DNA of 35,814 bases, taken from contig JABFFZ010000059.1 in NCBI GenBank assembly GCA_013112725.1, positions 1 through 35,814 on the forward strand, read 5' to 3'. Made by a program: the position numbers and the translations under genes. This DNA is from Chloroflexota bacterium (lineage in GTDB: Bacteria > Chloroflexota > Anaerolineae > Promineifilales > Promineifilaceae). Numbering within the stretch: position 1 is the stretch's first letter; each line of letters opens with the position of its first letter. Shown here piece by piece: positions 6,421 through 14,395 of the stretch. Below the pieces are notes generated by a model, which saw only the letters and a program-made list of their open reading frames with translations, was not told the origin of the DNA and did no database searches.

Positions 6421-6504
6421 ACGTAAGTCGTAATTCGTAAGCCGTGATCCGAAGTCCGTAATCCGTAGTGGGGTTACAGATAACGGATTACGGCTTACGT
6501 TTTT
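6421..6504. terminator. Heptamer-built hairpin between convergent genes
   Basis: CGTAAGCCGTGATCCG (6436-6451) pairs with CGGATTACGGCTTACG (6484-6499), 15 of 16 positions plus one G-T wobble. A T-run (6500-6504) follows on the plus strand. The left half and loop are tandem heptamers of the CGTAATC type. It serves the sigma/anti-sigma operon and may also act on the facing regulator gene. Confidence 0.65.
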
Positions 6505-7138
6505 ATCGTTCCAGAGTGATGATTCCCTTTTCCAGAGCCGCAGTGACGGCAGCGGTACGGCCGTCCACCCCCAGTTTGTTGAAAATGTGAATGAGATGGC
6601 TCTTAACGGTAGCGGTGCTGATGTGCAGTTCTTTGCCAATTTGCTGGTTGCTGGCTCCTTTGGCCACCAGTTGCAACACTTCAATTTCGCGGGCGCTCAG
6701 GTTTTCTTCGGCCGGGGCGCGCATCCGGGTCATCAACCGAGAGGCGACGGTCGGGGACAGCACCGATTCGCCGCTGGCAGCGGCGCGGATGGCCCGGAAT
6801 AACTCTTCACGTGGCGCATCCTTGAGCAGGTAACCGGTAGCCCCGGCAGCGATAGCCCGCACAATGTCGGCATCAGAATCGTAGGTAGTGAGGACGAGGA
6901 TATGGGCGGTGGGCTGCGCCTTTTTGATGGCTTCAATGGCGCCCACGCCGTCCAGAGCGGGCATCCGTAAATCCATCAGGGTCACATCGGGGGAAAGGGC
7001 GAGGGCGAGGGTCACGGCCGTATTCCCATCCGCCGCCAGCCCTACCACCTCAAAATCATCCTGCCCGACCAGTATCCCGGCCAACCCTTCCCGCACCACC
7101 GGGTGATCATCAGCAATAAGAATACGAATTTTCTCCAT
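6503..7138 (-). CDS. LiaR/NarL-family response regulator
   Basis: A 211-residue protein. The receiver domain (residues 1-120) has the acidic pair DD at 10-11 after ILIA, the phospho-acceptor D56 in LMDLRMP, T in VLTTYDS and K in LLKDAP. The C-terminal LuxR-type helix-turn-helix (about 145-205) reads LSAREIEVLQLVAKGASNQQ, IGKELHISTATVKSHLIHIF. The start lies just past the histidine kinase stop on the same strand, so the two form a two-component pair. By family knowledge it activates genes in response to envelope stress, and plausible targets include its own operon (inference). Confidence 0.9.
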   Translation of the reverse strand: MEKIRILIADDHPVVREGLAGILVGQDDFEVVGLAADGNTAVTLALALSPDVTLMDLRMPALDGVGAIEAIKKAQPTAHILVLTTYDSDADIVRAIAAGATGYLLKDAPREELFRAIRAAASGESVLSPTVASRLMTRMRAPAEENLSAREIEVLQLVAKGASNQQIGKELHISTATVKSHLIHIFNKLGVDGRTAAVTAALEKGIITLER

Positions 7139-7139
7139 A

Positions 7140-8363
7140 CTATTGATTCAAAACTCCAATGGGAATAGAGACCACAACAGTTGTACCTTCGCCGGGTACG
7201 CTTTCGATTTCCACAGCGCCACCTAATTGGGCGGCGCGTTCGCGCATGGCCTGAAGGCCATAGCCCCCACTCAAGGATGAGGGGGCCGCACCGTTGATGC
7301 CGACGCCGTTGTCCTGGACATCCAGTATGACCACATCGGCCATGTAAGAGAGGGTGATCTGCACGGCTGTAGCCCGCGCATGTTTGCGGATATTGTTCAA
7401 CGCCTCCTGGACCGCCCGCAGCAGGGTGACCTCCATGTCTGGATGCAATGCAGTGGATGTGCCGGTAACGGTTGTGGTGACCGGAATGTTGGTTTCTTCT
7501 TGCCAGCGCACGGCCGTGCGCCTGATGGCGTCCGGCAACGACTGATTTTCCAACATACCAGGCCTTAAATCCTGCACCACCCGCCGCGCCTGTTCCAGGC
7601 TAGCGCGCGCCGTTGTACGCGCCTGCTCCAGATGCTTTTGCGCCGTTTCCGGCTGATCCGGCATGGCCTGTTCGGCCGCTTCCAGGTGCATGACAATGCT
7701 GGTAAACCCCTGCGCCAGCGTATCGTGAATTTCACGGGCCAGCCGCTGCCGCTCTTCCAACATGCCCTCGTGTCGTTTGGTAGCCGCCAATTCCGCCTGG
7801 GTTCTCTCCAGTTGTTCAATCAACTGCCGCCGCTGCATACTTTGATCAATGATGGCCGACATCCAGACGCCTAACAAAATGCTGGACGCCCCGGCAAACA
7901 GATAAATCCAGACAATAGGATTGTCCAGGGAAACAGACTGCCCGGCCTCGCTGGACTGTTGGTAAATGATGGCGGTGATGAGCAGCAATGTTGCCGCGAT
8001 GGCATAAGGGATAGGCAATTGACGGAAAATCTGGCTGAATAACCCGGCCAACACAAAGTAATAAGCTGGCGAGAAGTTGACCAGCACAAACCAGAGGCCG
8101 ATGTCACCCAGGATGATGAAAAATTGCAGATACGGCCGTGCCTCCTGATTTTTACTGCCCCGATAAGCGAACCACAAACCCACCCCATGCCACAGCAGCA
8201 GCACGGCCGTCAGCGCCAACGGCAACCAAACAGTACCGTCACGGCCGTCATCCACCAGCATGAAAAAAGTAGAAACGGCCACAGACGCATAAAAGATAGT
8301 CGTCCACAGCCAATCCCATTTGACCCAGACATCGGTTTGTTGGTGATGGTTTGTGTTTAACAT
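7140..8363 (-). CDS. LiaS/NarX-type sensor histidine kinase
   Basis: A 407-residue protein from ATG 8363. The upstream in-frame extension is rejected because it encodes the palindromic intergenic DNA. Residues about 20-175 form five or six membrane helices without a large external sensor loop. A coiled region leads to the HisKA_3 dimerisation box REIHDTLAQGF, phospho-acceptor H213. The HATPase domain follows (NNIRKHARA, DNGVGI, GGYGLQAMRERAAQLGG). Such intramembrane-sensing kinases often detect cell-wall antibiotics or membrane stress together with neighbouring ABC transporters. The regulator gene follows with one base between stop and start. Confidence 0.85.
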   Translation of the reverse strand: MLNTNHHQQTDVWVKWDWLWTTIFYASVAVSTFFMLVDDGRDGTVWLPLALTAVLLLWHGVGLWFAYRGSKNQEARPYLQFFIILGDIGLWFVLVNFSPAYYFVLAGLFSQIFRQLPIPYAIAATLLLITAIIYQQSSEAGQSVSLDNPIVWIYLFAGASSILLGVWMSAIIDQSMQRRQLIEQLERTQAELAATKRHEGMLEERQRLAREIHDTLAQGFTSIVMHLEAAEQAMPDQPETAQKHLEQARTTARASLEQARRVVQDLRPGMLENQSLPDAIRRTAVRWQEETNIPVTTTVTGTSTALHPDMEVTLLRAVQEALNNIRKHARATAVQITLSYMADVVILDVQDNGVGINGAAPSSLSGGYGLQAMRERAAQLGGAVEIESVPGEGTTVVVSIPIGVLNQ

Positions 8364-8371
8364 GCGCTTGC

Positions 8372-8402
8372 AAGTGCGACGCACTTTGGAAGTGCGTCGC
8401 AC
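8372..8402. promoter_or_regulatory. Perfect 13-bp inverted repeat between permease and kinase genes
   Basis: GTGCGACGCACTT (8374-8386), TGG, AAGTGCGTCGCAC (8390-8402). The left arm is itself an odd palindrome (AAGTGCG A CGCACTT, 8372-8386). It lies 11 bases after the permease stop and 8 bases before the kinase ATG in the minus-strand operon. It may be an intercistronic RNA hairpin setting relative expression, or a dispersed REP-like element. It lacks a T-run, so it is not a typical terminator. Confidence 0.5.
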
Positions 8403-8413
8403 GTAGTGTAACA

Positions 8414-9154
8414 TTACTCCCAACGAAAGGTGAACCGGGAAATAATGAGACCGAGGATGAGTACGGCCGTGATGACGGCAACGGCCGTCACATTCCACTC
8501 ACCGCGCAGCCACAGATCTTCCAGCAAAATGACCACCTGCGTCAGCGGCAGCAGTTTGGCAACCTCCTGCACCCCTTCGGGCATAATAAAACGGGGCATA
8601 GCCGCGCCAGAAAGAAAGAGCATGGGGAAAAAGATCGCCATGCCCACAGCCTGTGCCGTGCGCGGCGTAGGCATTACCCCCGCCAGCACAAACCCAATGG
8701 CAAAAAAGCTAAAGGCGCTCAGCAAAATTCCCGGCAAAATCATCACATCCCCACCGCTGGGTAATCGCAGATCAAACAGCAGCAGACCGGTAATCACCAA
8801 CAGGGCAATGCCCAGCAGCGCGATGATGGTTTGCGCCGCCACTTGCGACCAGAGGATAGATTTAGACTGCACCGGCGTGGCCCGTAAACGGCGCAATACA
8901 CCATTTTCCCGGTAAGTGGCAATGCTGAGGGGAATGCTCAACATGCCAATGGTGCCGATGATCATGCCGATGTAGCCGGGTACGGACAGGTCTACCTGCC
9001 CATACCCGCCCAGGAAGGTTTCGGCCTCGTTGCCAAAGATGAGGCCAAACAAGACCATGAGCATGACGGGAAAGGCCAGGGTGAAGAACAGCCCGACTGG
9101 TTCACGTAGTTGCAGTTTTAGTTCTGTGTAAGTGAGTTTGAGAAAAGGTTTTAT
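8414..9154 (-). CDS. ABC-2 type transporter permease, apparent ATA start
   Basis: The reading frame is open well upstream of the first ATG (9064), and the extra residues (IKPFLKLTYTELKLQL, then REPVGLFFTLAFPVMLM) are what this family has at its N-terminus, including the first membrane helix. AGGAG stands six bases before an ATA codon at 9154, and there is no ATG, GTG or TTG between there and 9064. I therefore place the start at ATA 9154 (246 residues, normal for ABC-2 permeases). A sequencing error is the alternative. Helices include IGMIIGTIGMLSIPLS, IIALLGIALLVITGLLLF and GILLSAFSFFAIGFVLAG. The partner ATPase is immediately upstream. The substrate is unknown; peptides, antibiotics or lipids are usual. 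Confidence 0.75.
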   Translation of the reverse strand: MKPFLKLTYTELKLQLREPVGLFFTLAFPVMLMVLFGLIFGNEAETFLGGYGQVDLSVPGYIGMIIGTIGMLSIPLSIATYRENGVLRRLRATPVQSKSILWSQVAAQTIIALLGIALLVITGLLLFDLRLPSGGDVMILPGILLSAFSFFAIGFVLAGVMPTPRTAQAVGMAIFFPMLFLSGAAMPRFIMPEGVQEVAKLLPLTQVVILLEDLWLRGEWNVTAVAVITAVLILGLIISRFTFRWE

Positions 9155-9189
9155 GGTTGTCTCCTGATAGGGTCACCCGACGGGTCGCC

Positions 9190-10104
9190 CTACACACGAA
9201 TGTTCCGCCCCGTCAGGGCCAGAAAGACATCTTCCAGATTGGCCTGCTGTACGCGCAGGTCGTGGGGGGCAATGTTGTTTTGGGCCAGGGCGGCGGCTAC
9301 GTTTGCCAGCAGCGGGCCGCCGCCGGTGACGGTGACTTGCTGGTGGTTTTGGCTCACGGCCGTGACCCCCGCTACCCCGCGCAGCACATCGGCAGTAAAC
9401 CCATTGGGCGTGGTGAAATACACCTGCGTTTCGCCATGCAGTTGGGCAATCAGATGAGCCGGGGTGTCTAAGGCCAGGACACGGCCGTGATCGATAATCG
9501 CCACCCGATCTGCCAGCGCTTCAATCTCGTCCATAAAATGGGTGATCAGCACCACCGTCTTGCCTTTTTCGCGAATAGCGCGTACCAGATCCCAGGTGGC
9601 GCGGCGCGCCTGCGGGTCTAGCCCGGTTGTCAATTCGTCCAAAAAGACGACCTCCGGGTCATTGAGCAAGGCCAACGCGATAAACAACCGCTGCTTTTGC
9701 CCACCGGACAGATTGCCAAACTGCGCCTGCTGTTTGTCTGCCAGCCCCCACGTTTCCAGCAGCGGTTCCCAGGGCACGGGACGCTCATAAAACGAGGCAT
9801 ACAAATCCAACGCCTCCCATACCTTCATCCGATCGGGCAGCGCCGCTTCTTGTAGCTGCACACCAATACGGTTGCCCAGCTTTTTGGGTTCGGCCTGTGG
9901 GTTCATGCCCAGGACGGAAACTGACCCGCCATCCGGTTGGCGCAGGCCAATGATGCACTCGATAGTGGTAGTTTTGCCGGCGCCATTAGGGCCGACGATG
10001 CCGAAGATTTCACCCGGCTGCACGGTTAAGGAGACATCGGCCACAGCTATGGTACGGCCGTAGGCCTTCTGCAAATTTTTCACTTCAATAATAGGGTTCA
10101 TCAT
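9190..10104 (-). CDS. ABC transporter ATP-binding protein
   Basis: A 304-residue protein. It has Walker A GPNGAGKTT (about residues 39-47), Q-loop VQLQE, signature LSGGQKQRLFIALALL, Walker B VVFLDELTTGLD and switch histidine LITHFMDE. A C-terminal extension of about 75 residues (LHGETQVYFTT to the end) is typical of DrrA-like export ATPases that pair with ABC-2 permeases. The Walker B glutamate is present (LDEL), although the usual P of LDEPT is L. It energises export through the adjacent permease and is located at the cytoplasmic membrane. Confidence 0.9.
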   Translation of the reverse strand: MMNPIIEVKNLQKAYGRTIAVADVSLTVQPGEIFGIVGPNGAGKTTTIECIIGLRQPDGGSVSVLGMNPQAEPKKLGNRIGVQLQEAALPDRMKVWEALDLYASFYERPVPWEPLLETWGLADKQQAQFGNLSGGQKQRLFIALALLNDPEVVFLDELTTGLDPQARRATWDLVRAIREKGKTVVLITHFMDEIEALADRVAIIDHGRVLALDTPAHLIAQLHGETQVYFTTPNGFTADVLRGVAGVTAVSQNHQQVTVTGGGPLLANVAAALAQNNIAPHDLRVQQANLEDVFLALTGRNIRV

Positions 10105-10146
10105 GCTTTTCCCAGAGGCAGGGCGGCCACAAGAGTCGCCCTTACC

Positions 10147-10521
10147 TTAGCGGCGGCTGCTCAACAAGACGGAGATACCACCAAAAATGAAGCCCAACGG
10201 CCACAGGCCGCTCCAACTCAGGTTGAGAAGGAAGACGGCCATGGCCGCCAGGACGGTCAACCCACCGATAAGTGCGCCGGTGCTTCTGCTGGTGAGACGG
10301 CCGTTTGTCTGGTGATCTACCCACACGTTGCGCAGCATGGTGATGGCCGGTATGAGCAAAAACAGCGCCCACCAATTGTTCAACGAGAACTCTGTAAAAT
10401 TGCTGACCAGCAGGCCAATGCCCACCACAATCAAAACGAGAGCCATAATCCAATTGTTGCTCTTATCTTCTGCGGTCCCTCCTTTCTCTTCATCCTTCAA
10501 ATCTTTGAATTCGTCGCCCAT
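10147..10521 (-). CDS. Small membrane protein, LiaF/DUF5668-like
   Basis: A 124-residue protein with a charged N-terminus (GDEFKDLKDEEKGG) and four short membrane segments: IMALVLIVVGIGLLVSN, WWALFLLIPAITML, GALIGGLTVLAAMAVFLL and LWPLGFIFGGISVLL. This layout matches the membrane part of LiaF-type proteins, which modulate LiaS-like kinases. GGAG stands seven bases before the ATG. As first gene of a minus-strand operon with ABC exporter, kinase and regulator it probably tunes the stress signal (inference). The soluble DUF2154 domain of full LiaF is missing. Confidence 0.65.
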   Translation of the reverse strand: MGDEFKDLKDEEKGGTAEDKSNNWIMALVLIVVGIGLLVSNFTEFSLNNWWALFLLIPAITMLRNVWVDHQTNGRLTSRSTGALIGGLTVLAAMAVFLLNLSWSGLWPLGFIFGGISVLLSSRR

Positions 10522-10756
10522 GTTTTTTCTCCGGCTGCAAATGTGCCCAGGGCAAAATGCAGTTTGGCGGTGGCAGACTTTTTGCAGACGCCTGCCGCCT
10601 AAATTTTATTAAGATGGGTACAGCTTACCGGTTGGTGCAGGGAAAGTAAGCCATCGGGGGATTGAATTTGGATTGTCGGGGGGATGGATTGTGGGGTCAG
10701 TCAGGTGGTTACGGTCGTATCCACCAACTGGTTGATACGATGTGGCCGGTGGTGGG

Positions 10757-11419
10757 TTAAGGTGCTTCTGGCGCTTTTTTGTGGGAGGCAGACAGTTTGC
10801 CGCGCAAAAATTCGATGATTGCCGGCATGAGGGAAAGGATAAACACACCCACCAGCATCAGACCAAAGTTCCTCTGGACAAGTGGATGGGAGCCAAAAAA
10901 GTAGCCGCCGAAAAAGGCGATGGAAACCCAAATGGTATTGCCAATGATGCTGATGGGCAGGAAACGGCCGTAAGACATCGCCCCCAACCCGGCCACCAGC
11001 GGCACAAAGGAGCGCATGATGGGCACAAAGCGAGCCAGGATAATGGCCTTACCGCCGTGCCGGTCATAGAAGGCCTGCGTCTGTTCCATAGTTTCGGGTT
11101 TCAGGTAACGGTAACGGCCGTCAAACACGCACGGCCCAATGAGGCTGCCCCAAAAATAGTTCAGCGAATCCCCCAAAATAGCTGCCGCCACAAACAAGAA
11201 GAACAAAACGACGATGTTCAACACGTCTAGACCGGCCAATGCCCCGGACACAAATATGAGCGAATCACTGGGCAAAAAAAGGGCAACCACCAACCCCGTC
11301 TCGGCAAACACCACCGCAAACAACAGCAAATAAGCCCACCCCCCCAACACATCTACCATCTGCGCCAGGTGTATATCCAGGTGAACAACAAAATCAAACA
11401 GCCCGGTTAATGGTTCCAT
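10757..11419 (-). CDS. DedA-family membrane protein (SNARE-associated/VTT domain)
   Basis: A 220-residue protein from ATG 11419, with a two-codon-longer TTG alternative. The DedA hallmarks are an N-terminal helix set (AYLLLFAVVFAETGLVVALF then LPSDSLIFVSGAL), the re-entrant loop with GDSLNYFWG and the conserved FARFVPIMRSF-type motif (ARFVPIMRSFVPLVAG). DedA proteins act in membrane lipid homeostasis and include undecaprenyl-phosphate or phospholipid flippases. No Shine-Dalgarno is obvious. The gene is followed on the minus strand by about 235 bases with no gene before the LiaF-like gene. Confidence 0.85.
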   Translation of the reverse strand: MEPLTGLFDFVVHLDIHLAQMVDVLGGWAYLLLFAVVFAETGLVVALFLPSDSLIFVSGALAGLDVLNIVVLFFLFVAAAILGDSLNYFWGSLIGPCVFDGRYRYLKPETMEQTQAFYDRHGGKAIILARFVPIMRSFVPLVAGLGAMSYGRFLPISIIGNTIWVSIAFFGGYFFGSHPLVQRNFGLMLVGVFILSLMPAIIEFLRGKLSASHKKAPEAP

Positions 11420-11479
11420 AACCAATCAAGGCGGAGTTGGGCTTCCTCAGATACCCATCATTTGCATCTTTCGGCAATC

Positions 11480-12058
11480 TCAGGACAAGTTCTGAGGCTG
11501 CAAACCCCACTGGCCTACCAGTTTAATAAACTCGGCAACGGACCAGCCGCCGCCCAGAATGAGGAAACCAAAGTAAATGACGGCCGCCAGATTAGAAAGA
11601 TTACCATAAAGGATAAAACGGCCGTCGCGCTGCATCATGCCCACCGCCAAAAAGATCAGCGCCAGTGCCGGCAGCGTATTGCTAAAGGGGATAAACCCAA
11701 ACGGGGCTATCAGCAGTACCGCCGCAAAAATAAAGGAGAGGTTATTGAGTACCGTCATCATGCCTTCGGCAGTCAGGCGGTTCATGCAGTGTGGTTGGCT
11801 GATTTTTTCCAGGCGGTGCAGCCAGACGAGGGCGCGGGTAAAACCTTCACGCAGCTTTTCGGCCGAAAGCTGGCGGTTGGCAATCTTCTGGGGCAGCCAG
11901 ATATGGCGAGAAAAGAGGAGCGTAACGCCACTCAACAAAATGCCAATGCCAAATACCGTGCTAACCCCTGGAATGGAAACGGGTACCAGAAAGACCAGCG
12001 AGAGAAAAACGGTGAGGAGGAGCAAACTGTCTGGGCCAATGATCTCCATAATTTCCAT
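11480..12058 (-). CDS. ExoD-like exopolysaccharide synthesis protein
   Basis: A 192-residue membrane protein. The N-terminal GPDSLLLLTVFLSLVFLVP and VFGIGILLSGVTLLF helices, the polar LPQKIANRQLSAEKLREGF segment with HRLEKISQPH, and the C-terminal helices LIAPFGFIPFSNTLPALALI and FLAVGMMQRDGRFIL are characteristic of the ExoD family (PF06055). ExoD is linked to exopolysaccharide production and alkaline tolerance in rhizobia; the biochemical function is unresolved. ATG 12058 is used; a TTG precedes it directly. Confidence 0.75.
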   Translation of the reverse strand: MEIMEIIGPDSLLLLTVFLSLVFLVPVSIPGVSTVFGIGILLSGVTLLFSRHIWLPQKIANRQLSAEKLREGFTRALVWLHRLEKISQPHCMNRLTAEGMMTVLNNLSFIFAAVLLIAPFGFIPFSNTLPALALIFLAVGMMQRDGRFILYGNLSNLAAVIYFGFLILGGGWSVAEFIKLVGQWGLQPQNLS

Positions 12059-12159
12059 CAAGGTTACAGAAAACAGGTAAGGCGACTATCTTTGATCCTC
12101 AATTTTTAACCTCCACCACAAACGATCCATAGATCGCTTAGTCGGTGAAATCTGTGGAT

Positions 12160-13101
12160 TTAATAGGCCGCATCATCTAGCGCCTGGTGTTCTTCACGCA
12201 GGCGCAGGTAGCTTTCGTAGCGTTGGGGTGAGATGTCGCCGCGCTGCACGGCTGCGCGCACCGCACAACCCGGCTCATGGTGATGGCTGCAATCGCTAAA
12301 GCGACAATCGGCCACAAAGGGGGCGATCTCCCGGAAATAGGCGTCCACTTCCCCCGGTTCCAGATCATACAACGCCAGGCCCCGAATGCCCGGCGTATCG
12401 GCCACATACCCCCCACCCTCTAGCGCCAACAGTTGGGCAAAGCGAGTCGTATGTGTCCCTTTGCCGGAATAGTGACTCACCTCGCTTACCTTCAGTCCCA
12501 GGCCGGGTTGAATAGCGTTCAGCAAACTCGACTTACCTACCCCGGATGATCCCGCCAGCACCGAAATTCTGCCCTGCAAACAATGGCGTAATTCGTCAAT
12601 GCCCTCCCCTGTTTTAACGCTGGTATAGATAACCTGGTAGCCAATTTGGGCATACACGTCAAATAGTTCGTGCGCTTTTTCTGGTTTCACCAGGTCTACT
12701 TTGTTGGCGCAGATCACGGCCGTCAACGCATTCCTCTCCGCCACTACCAGAAAACGATCCAGTTTACGCAGACTGGGGAACGGATCCTTCACGGCAAAGA
12801 CAAACACCACCTGATCCACGTTTGCCACCAACACTTGTTCTTGGTCGCTGCCCAGGTCGCGGTCACGGGCCGACGGCCGTGAGCGGGAGAGAACACTCTT
12901 CCTTTCCGCCACTTCTTCAATGATGCCCGTACCATCCGCGTTCAAGGAAAGGCTCACCCAATCCCCCACCGCCACAATGGAGCTTTCCTGCCACTCCTTC
13001 TTCAACCGCCCCGGCAACTGCGCCACAACCTCGCCGCTGCCCGTCTCCACGGTAAAGAAGCCACTAATCGCTTTGATGACACGGCCGTTTAAGGTTTGCA
13101 G
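12160..13101 (-). CDS. rsgA: Ribosome-maturation GTPase RsgA, apparent CTG start
   Basis: A circularly permuted GTPase. G4 ANKVD comes before G1 GSSGVGKSSL, then the switch region GKGTHTT and G3 DTPGI, followed by a zinc knuckle CRFSDCSHHHEPGC. The N-terminal OB domain is complete only if translation starts at CTG 13101: LQTLNGRVIKAISGFF precedes the first GTG at 13050. GGAGG is seven bases from that CTG, and a TAG lies two codons further upstream. Length is then 313, normal for RsgA. Role by family knowledge: checks late 30S maturation near the decoding centre. Confidence 0.85.
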   Translation of the reverse strand: MQTLNGRVIKAISGFFTVETGSGEVVAQLPGRLKKEWQESSIVAVGDWVSLSLNADGTGIIEEVAERKSVLSRSRPSARDRDLGSDQEQVLVANVDQVVFVFAVKDPFPSLRKLDRFLVVAERNALTAVICANKVDLVKPEKAHELFDVYAQIGYQVIYTSVKTGEGIDELRHCLQGRISVLAGSSGVGKSSLLNAIQPGLGLKVSEVSHYSGKGTHTTRFAQLLALEGGGYVADTPGIRGLALYDLEPGEVDAYFREIAPFVADCRFSDCSHHHEPGCAVRAAVQRGDISPQRYESYLRLREEHQALDDAAY

Positions 13102-13133
13102 ATGCTATCCTCCAACATTTCTCATACGAAAAG

Positions 13134-13193
13134 AGATTAGGAGATTAGGAGATTGCGTTGTGATGTAACACGATTTGCCAAATCTCCTAATCT
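13134..13193. terminator. Octamer-built hairpin at the end of the NlpC/P60 gene
   Basis: AGATTAGGAGATT (13134-13146, repeated at 13142-13154 as a tandem GAGATTAG octamer) pairs perfectly with AATCTCCTAATCT (13181-13193). The NlpC/P60 stop codon lies inside the right arm. A related hairpin stands at 19912-19957. Confidence 0.55.
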
Positions 13194-14206
13194 TTCAAAA
13201 ACGAACGCGCCCCGGCAAAAGTGTCCCGCAGGTGGGGCACGGCCGTGACCTCATCCACAAACACCCCGTTCCGGCTGCGCGACGAATGGATCATCTGCCA
13301 GCCGCCCAGGCTCAGGCCCACATGGGAAATGTGCCGGTGTCCACCTTCACTGCCAAAGAATAGGAGGTCACCGGGCCGGTAGGGTGGTTCCACCGGCTGT
13401 CCGGCGGCGAACATCATGTCCGCATCGCGGGGCAAAGTCAATCCCGCCAGCCGGTACAACAACTGCACGTAGCCGGAACAATCTATGCCATAACCCGAAA
13501 TGCCGGCCCACAGATAGGGGACGCCGGTAAAACGGGGCGCGTCGGCGACGAGTTGGGCGCGTTGGGCGGCGGCCGTCTGTGGCAAACCGGCCAGTGGGCG
13601 CAGATGGGGGGCAGGCAGCCAGCCGCCGGGCAGCCCGGCCCAGGTGATGTGCTGCCAATCATTTTGCTCGTCGGTGATGGCAACGGCCGTGCCCGCCAAT
13701 ACCCGGTTGACCAGTGCCGCCTTTTCATCCGGCCCCTGGCGCAGCAAAGCGACAGGTTCACATACCAGATGCGTGGGCACAGCCGAGGGGTCATCACCCA
13801 GATAAGGTTCATAAACCCAACCCAGGTAGCCATCTTCCTGGCGCACAAAGAGCCAACGGCCGTCTGCCCGCAACGGCTCCAACCGCATCCCATTCAACAA
13901 ATAACTGCCCGGCTCAGACAGGAAACCAGGGCTGTTATACAGGCCGGTGATGGTGGTGCAAACGGCCAGTTTGGCCCGGTCAGGCGGGCGCAAGATGGTC
14001 ACGGCCGTCGCGTCCAGCGCATATTCCGGACAGGTTGCCGCCAGGTGGGAGAGTACGGCCGTCAGCGTAACCTCATCCAGCACAGCACCCGCCAGGGTAA
14101 TACGGCCGTCAGTCACGGCCGTGACCTCCACCTGGCACACATGCACCCGCTTATCGGCAAATTGCCCCGCCACCGCCGCCAATGCCTGTTTAATTTGCTC
14201 ATCCAT
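13187..14206 (-). CDS. NlpC/P60 cell-wall hydrolase with SH3-like repeats
   Basis: A 339-residue protein from ATG 14206, with AGAGGTG seven bases upstream; the earlier in-frame start at 14224 is less well placed. Residues about 1-75 form an uncharacterised N-terminal domain. Two bacterial SH3-like segments follow (GLYNSPGFLSEPGSYLLNG...WLFVRQEDGYLGWVYEPYL and VALLRQGPDEKAALVNRVL...DWQHITWAGLPGGWLP). The C-terminal NlpC/P60 domain has catalytic Cys243 in YGIDCSGYVQ, His295 in HISHVGLSLGG and a further His at about 307 (MIHSSRSR). The domain order resembles gamma-D-glutamyl-L-diamino acid endopeptidases of the YkfC type, which process wall peptides. No signal peptide is seen, so a cytoplasmic muropeptide-recycling role is likely. 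Confidence 0.85.
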   Translation of the reverse strand: MDEQIKQALAAVAGQFADKRVHVCQVEVTAVTDGRITLAGAVLDEVTLTAVLSHLAATCPEYALDATAVTILRPPDRAKLAVCTTITGLYNSPGFLSEPGSYLLNGMRLEPLRADGRWLFVRQEDGYLGWVYEPYLGDDPSAVPTHLVCEPVALLRQGPDEKAALVNRVLAGTAVAITDEQNDWQHITWAGLPGGWLPAPHLRPLAGLPQTAAAQRAQLVADAPRFTGVPYLWAGISGYGIDCSGYVQLLYRLAGLTLPRDADMMFAAGQPVEPPYRPGDLLFFGSEGGHRHISHVGLSLGGWQMIHSSRSRNGVFVDEVTAVPHLRDTFAGARSFLKD

Positions 14207-14264
14207 CGTCACACCTCTGGGCATCGTGTTTACGTGTTCAGGTGTCAGGTGTCAAGTAAGGTCT

Positions 14265-14390
14265 TCACTCGTCACTCGCCACTTGTCACTCATCACTCGT
14301 CACTCATCACTCATCACTCGTCACTCATCACTCATCACTCATCACTCATCACTCGTCACTCATCACTCATCACTCATCACTCATCACTCG
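14265..14390. repeat. Eighteen tandem heptamers TCACTCR
   Basis: Exactly 18 units of 7 bp, mostly TCACTCA and TCACTCG with one CCACTTG. Read on the other strand they are GTGAYGA-like units, the same family as the arrays at 15205-15257 and 29575-29655. The array fills the space between the MscS stop and the NlpC/P60 start, upstream of the latter. Confidence 0.9.
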
Positions 14391-14395
14391 CCGCC

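Noticed and set aside
11462..12109. 215-codon plus-strand ORF
   Set aside because: It is antisense to the ExoD-like gene and very polar, without recognisable motifs.
14265..14390. Possible CRISPR array
   Set aside because: Units are contiguous 7-mers with no spacers; no cas genes are nearby.
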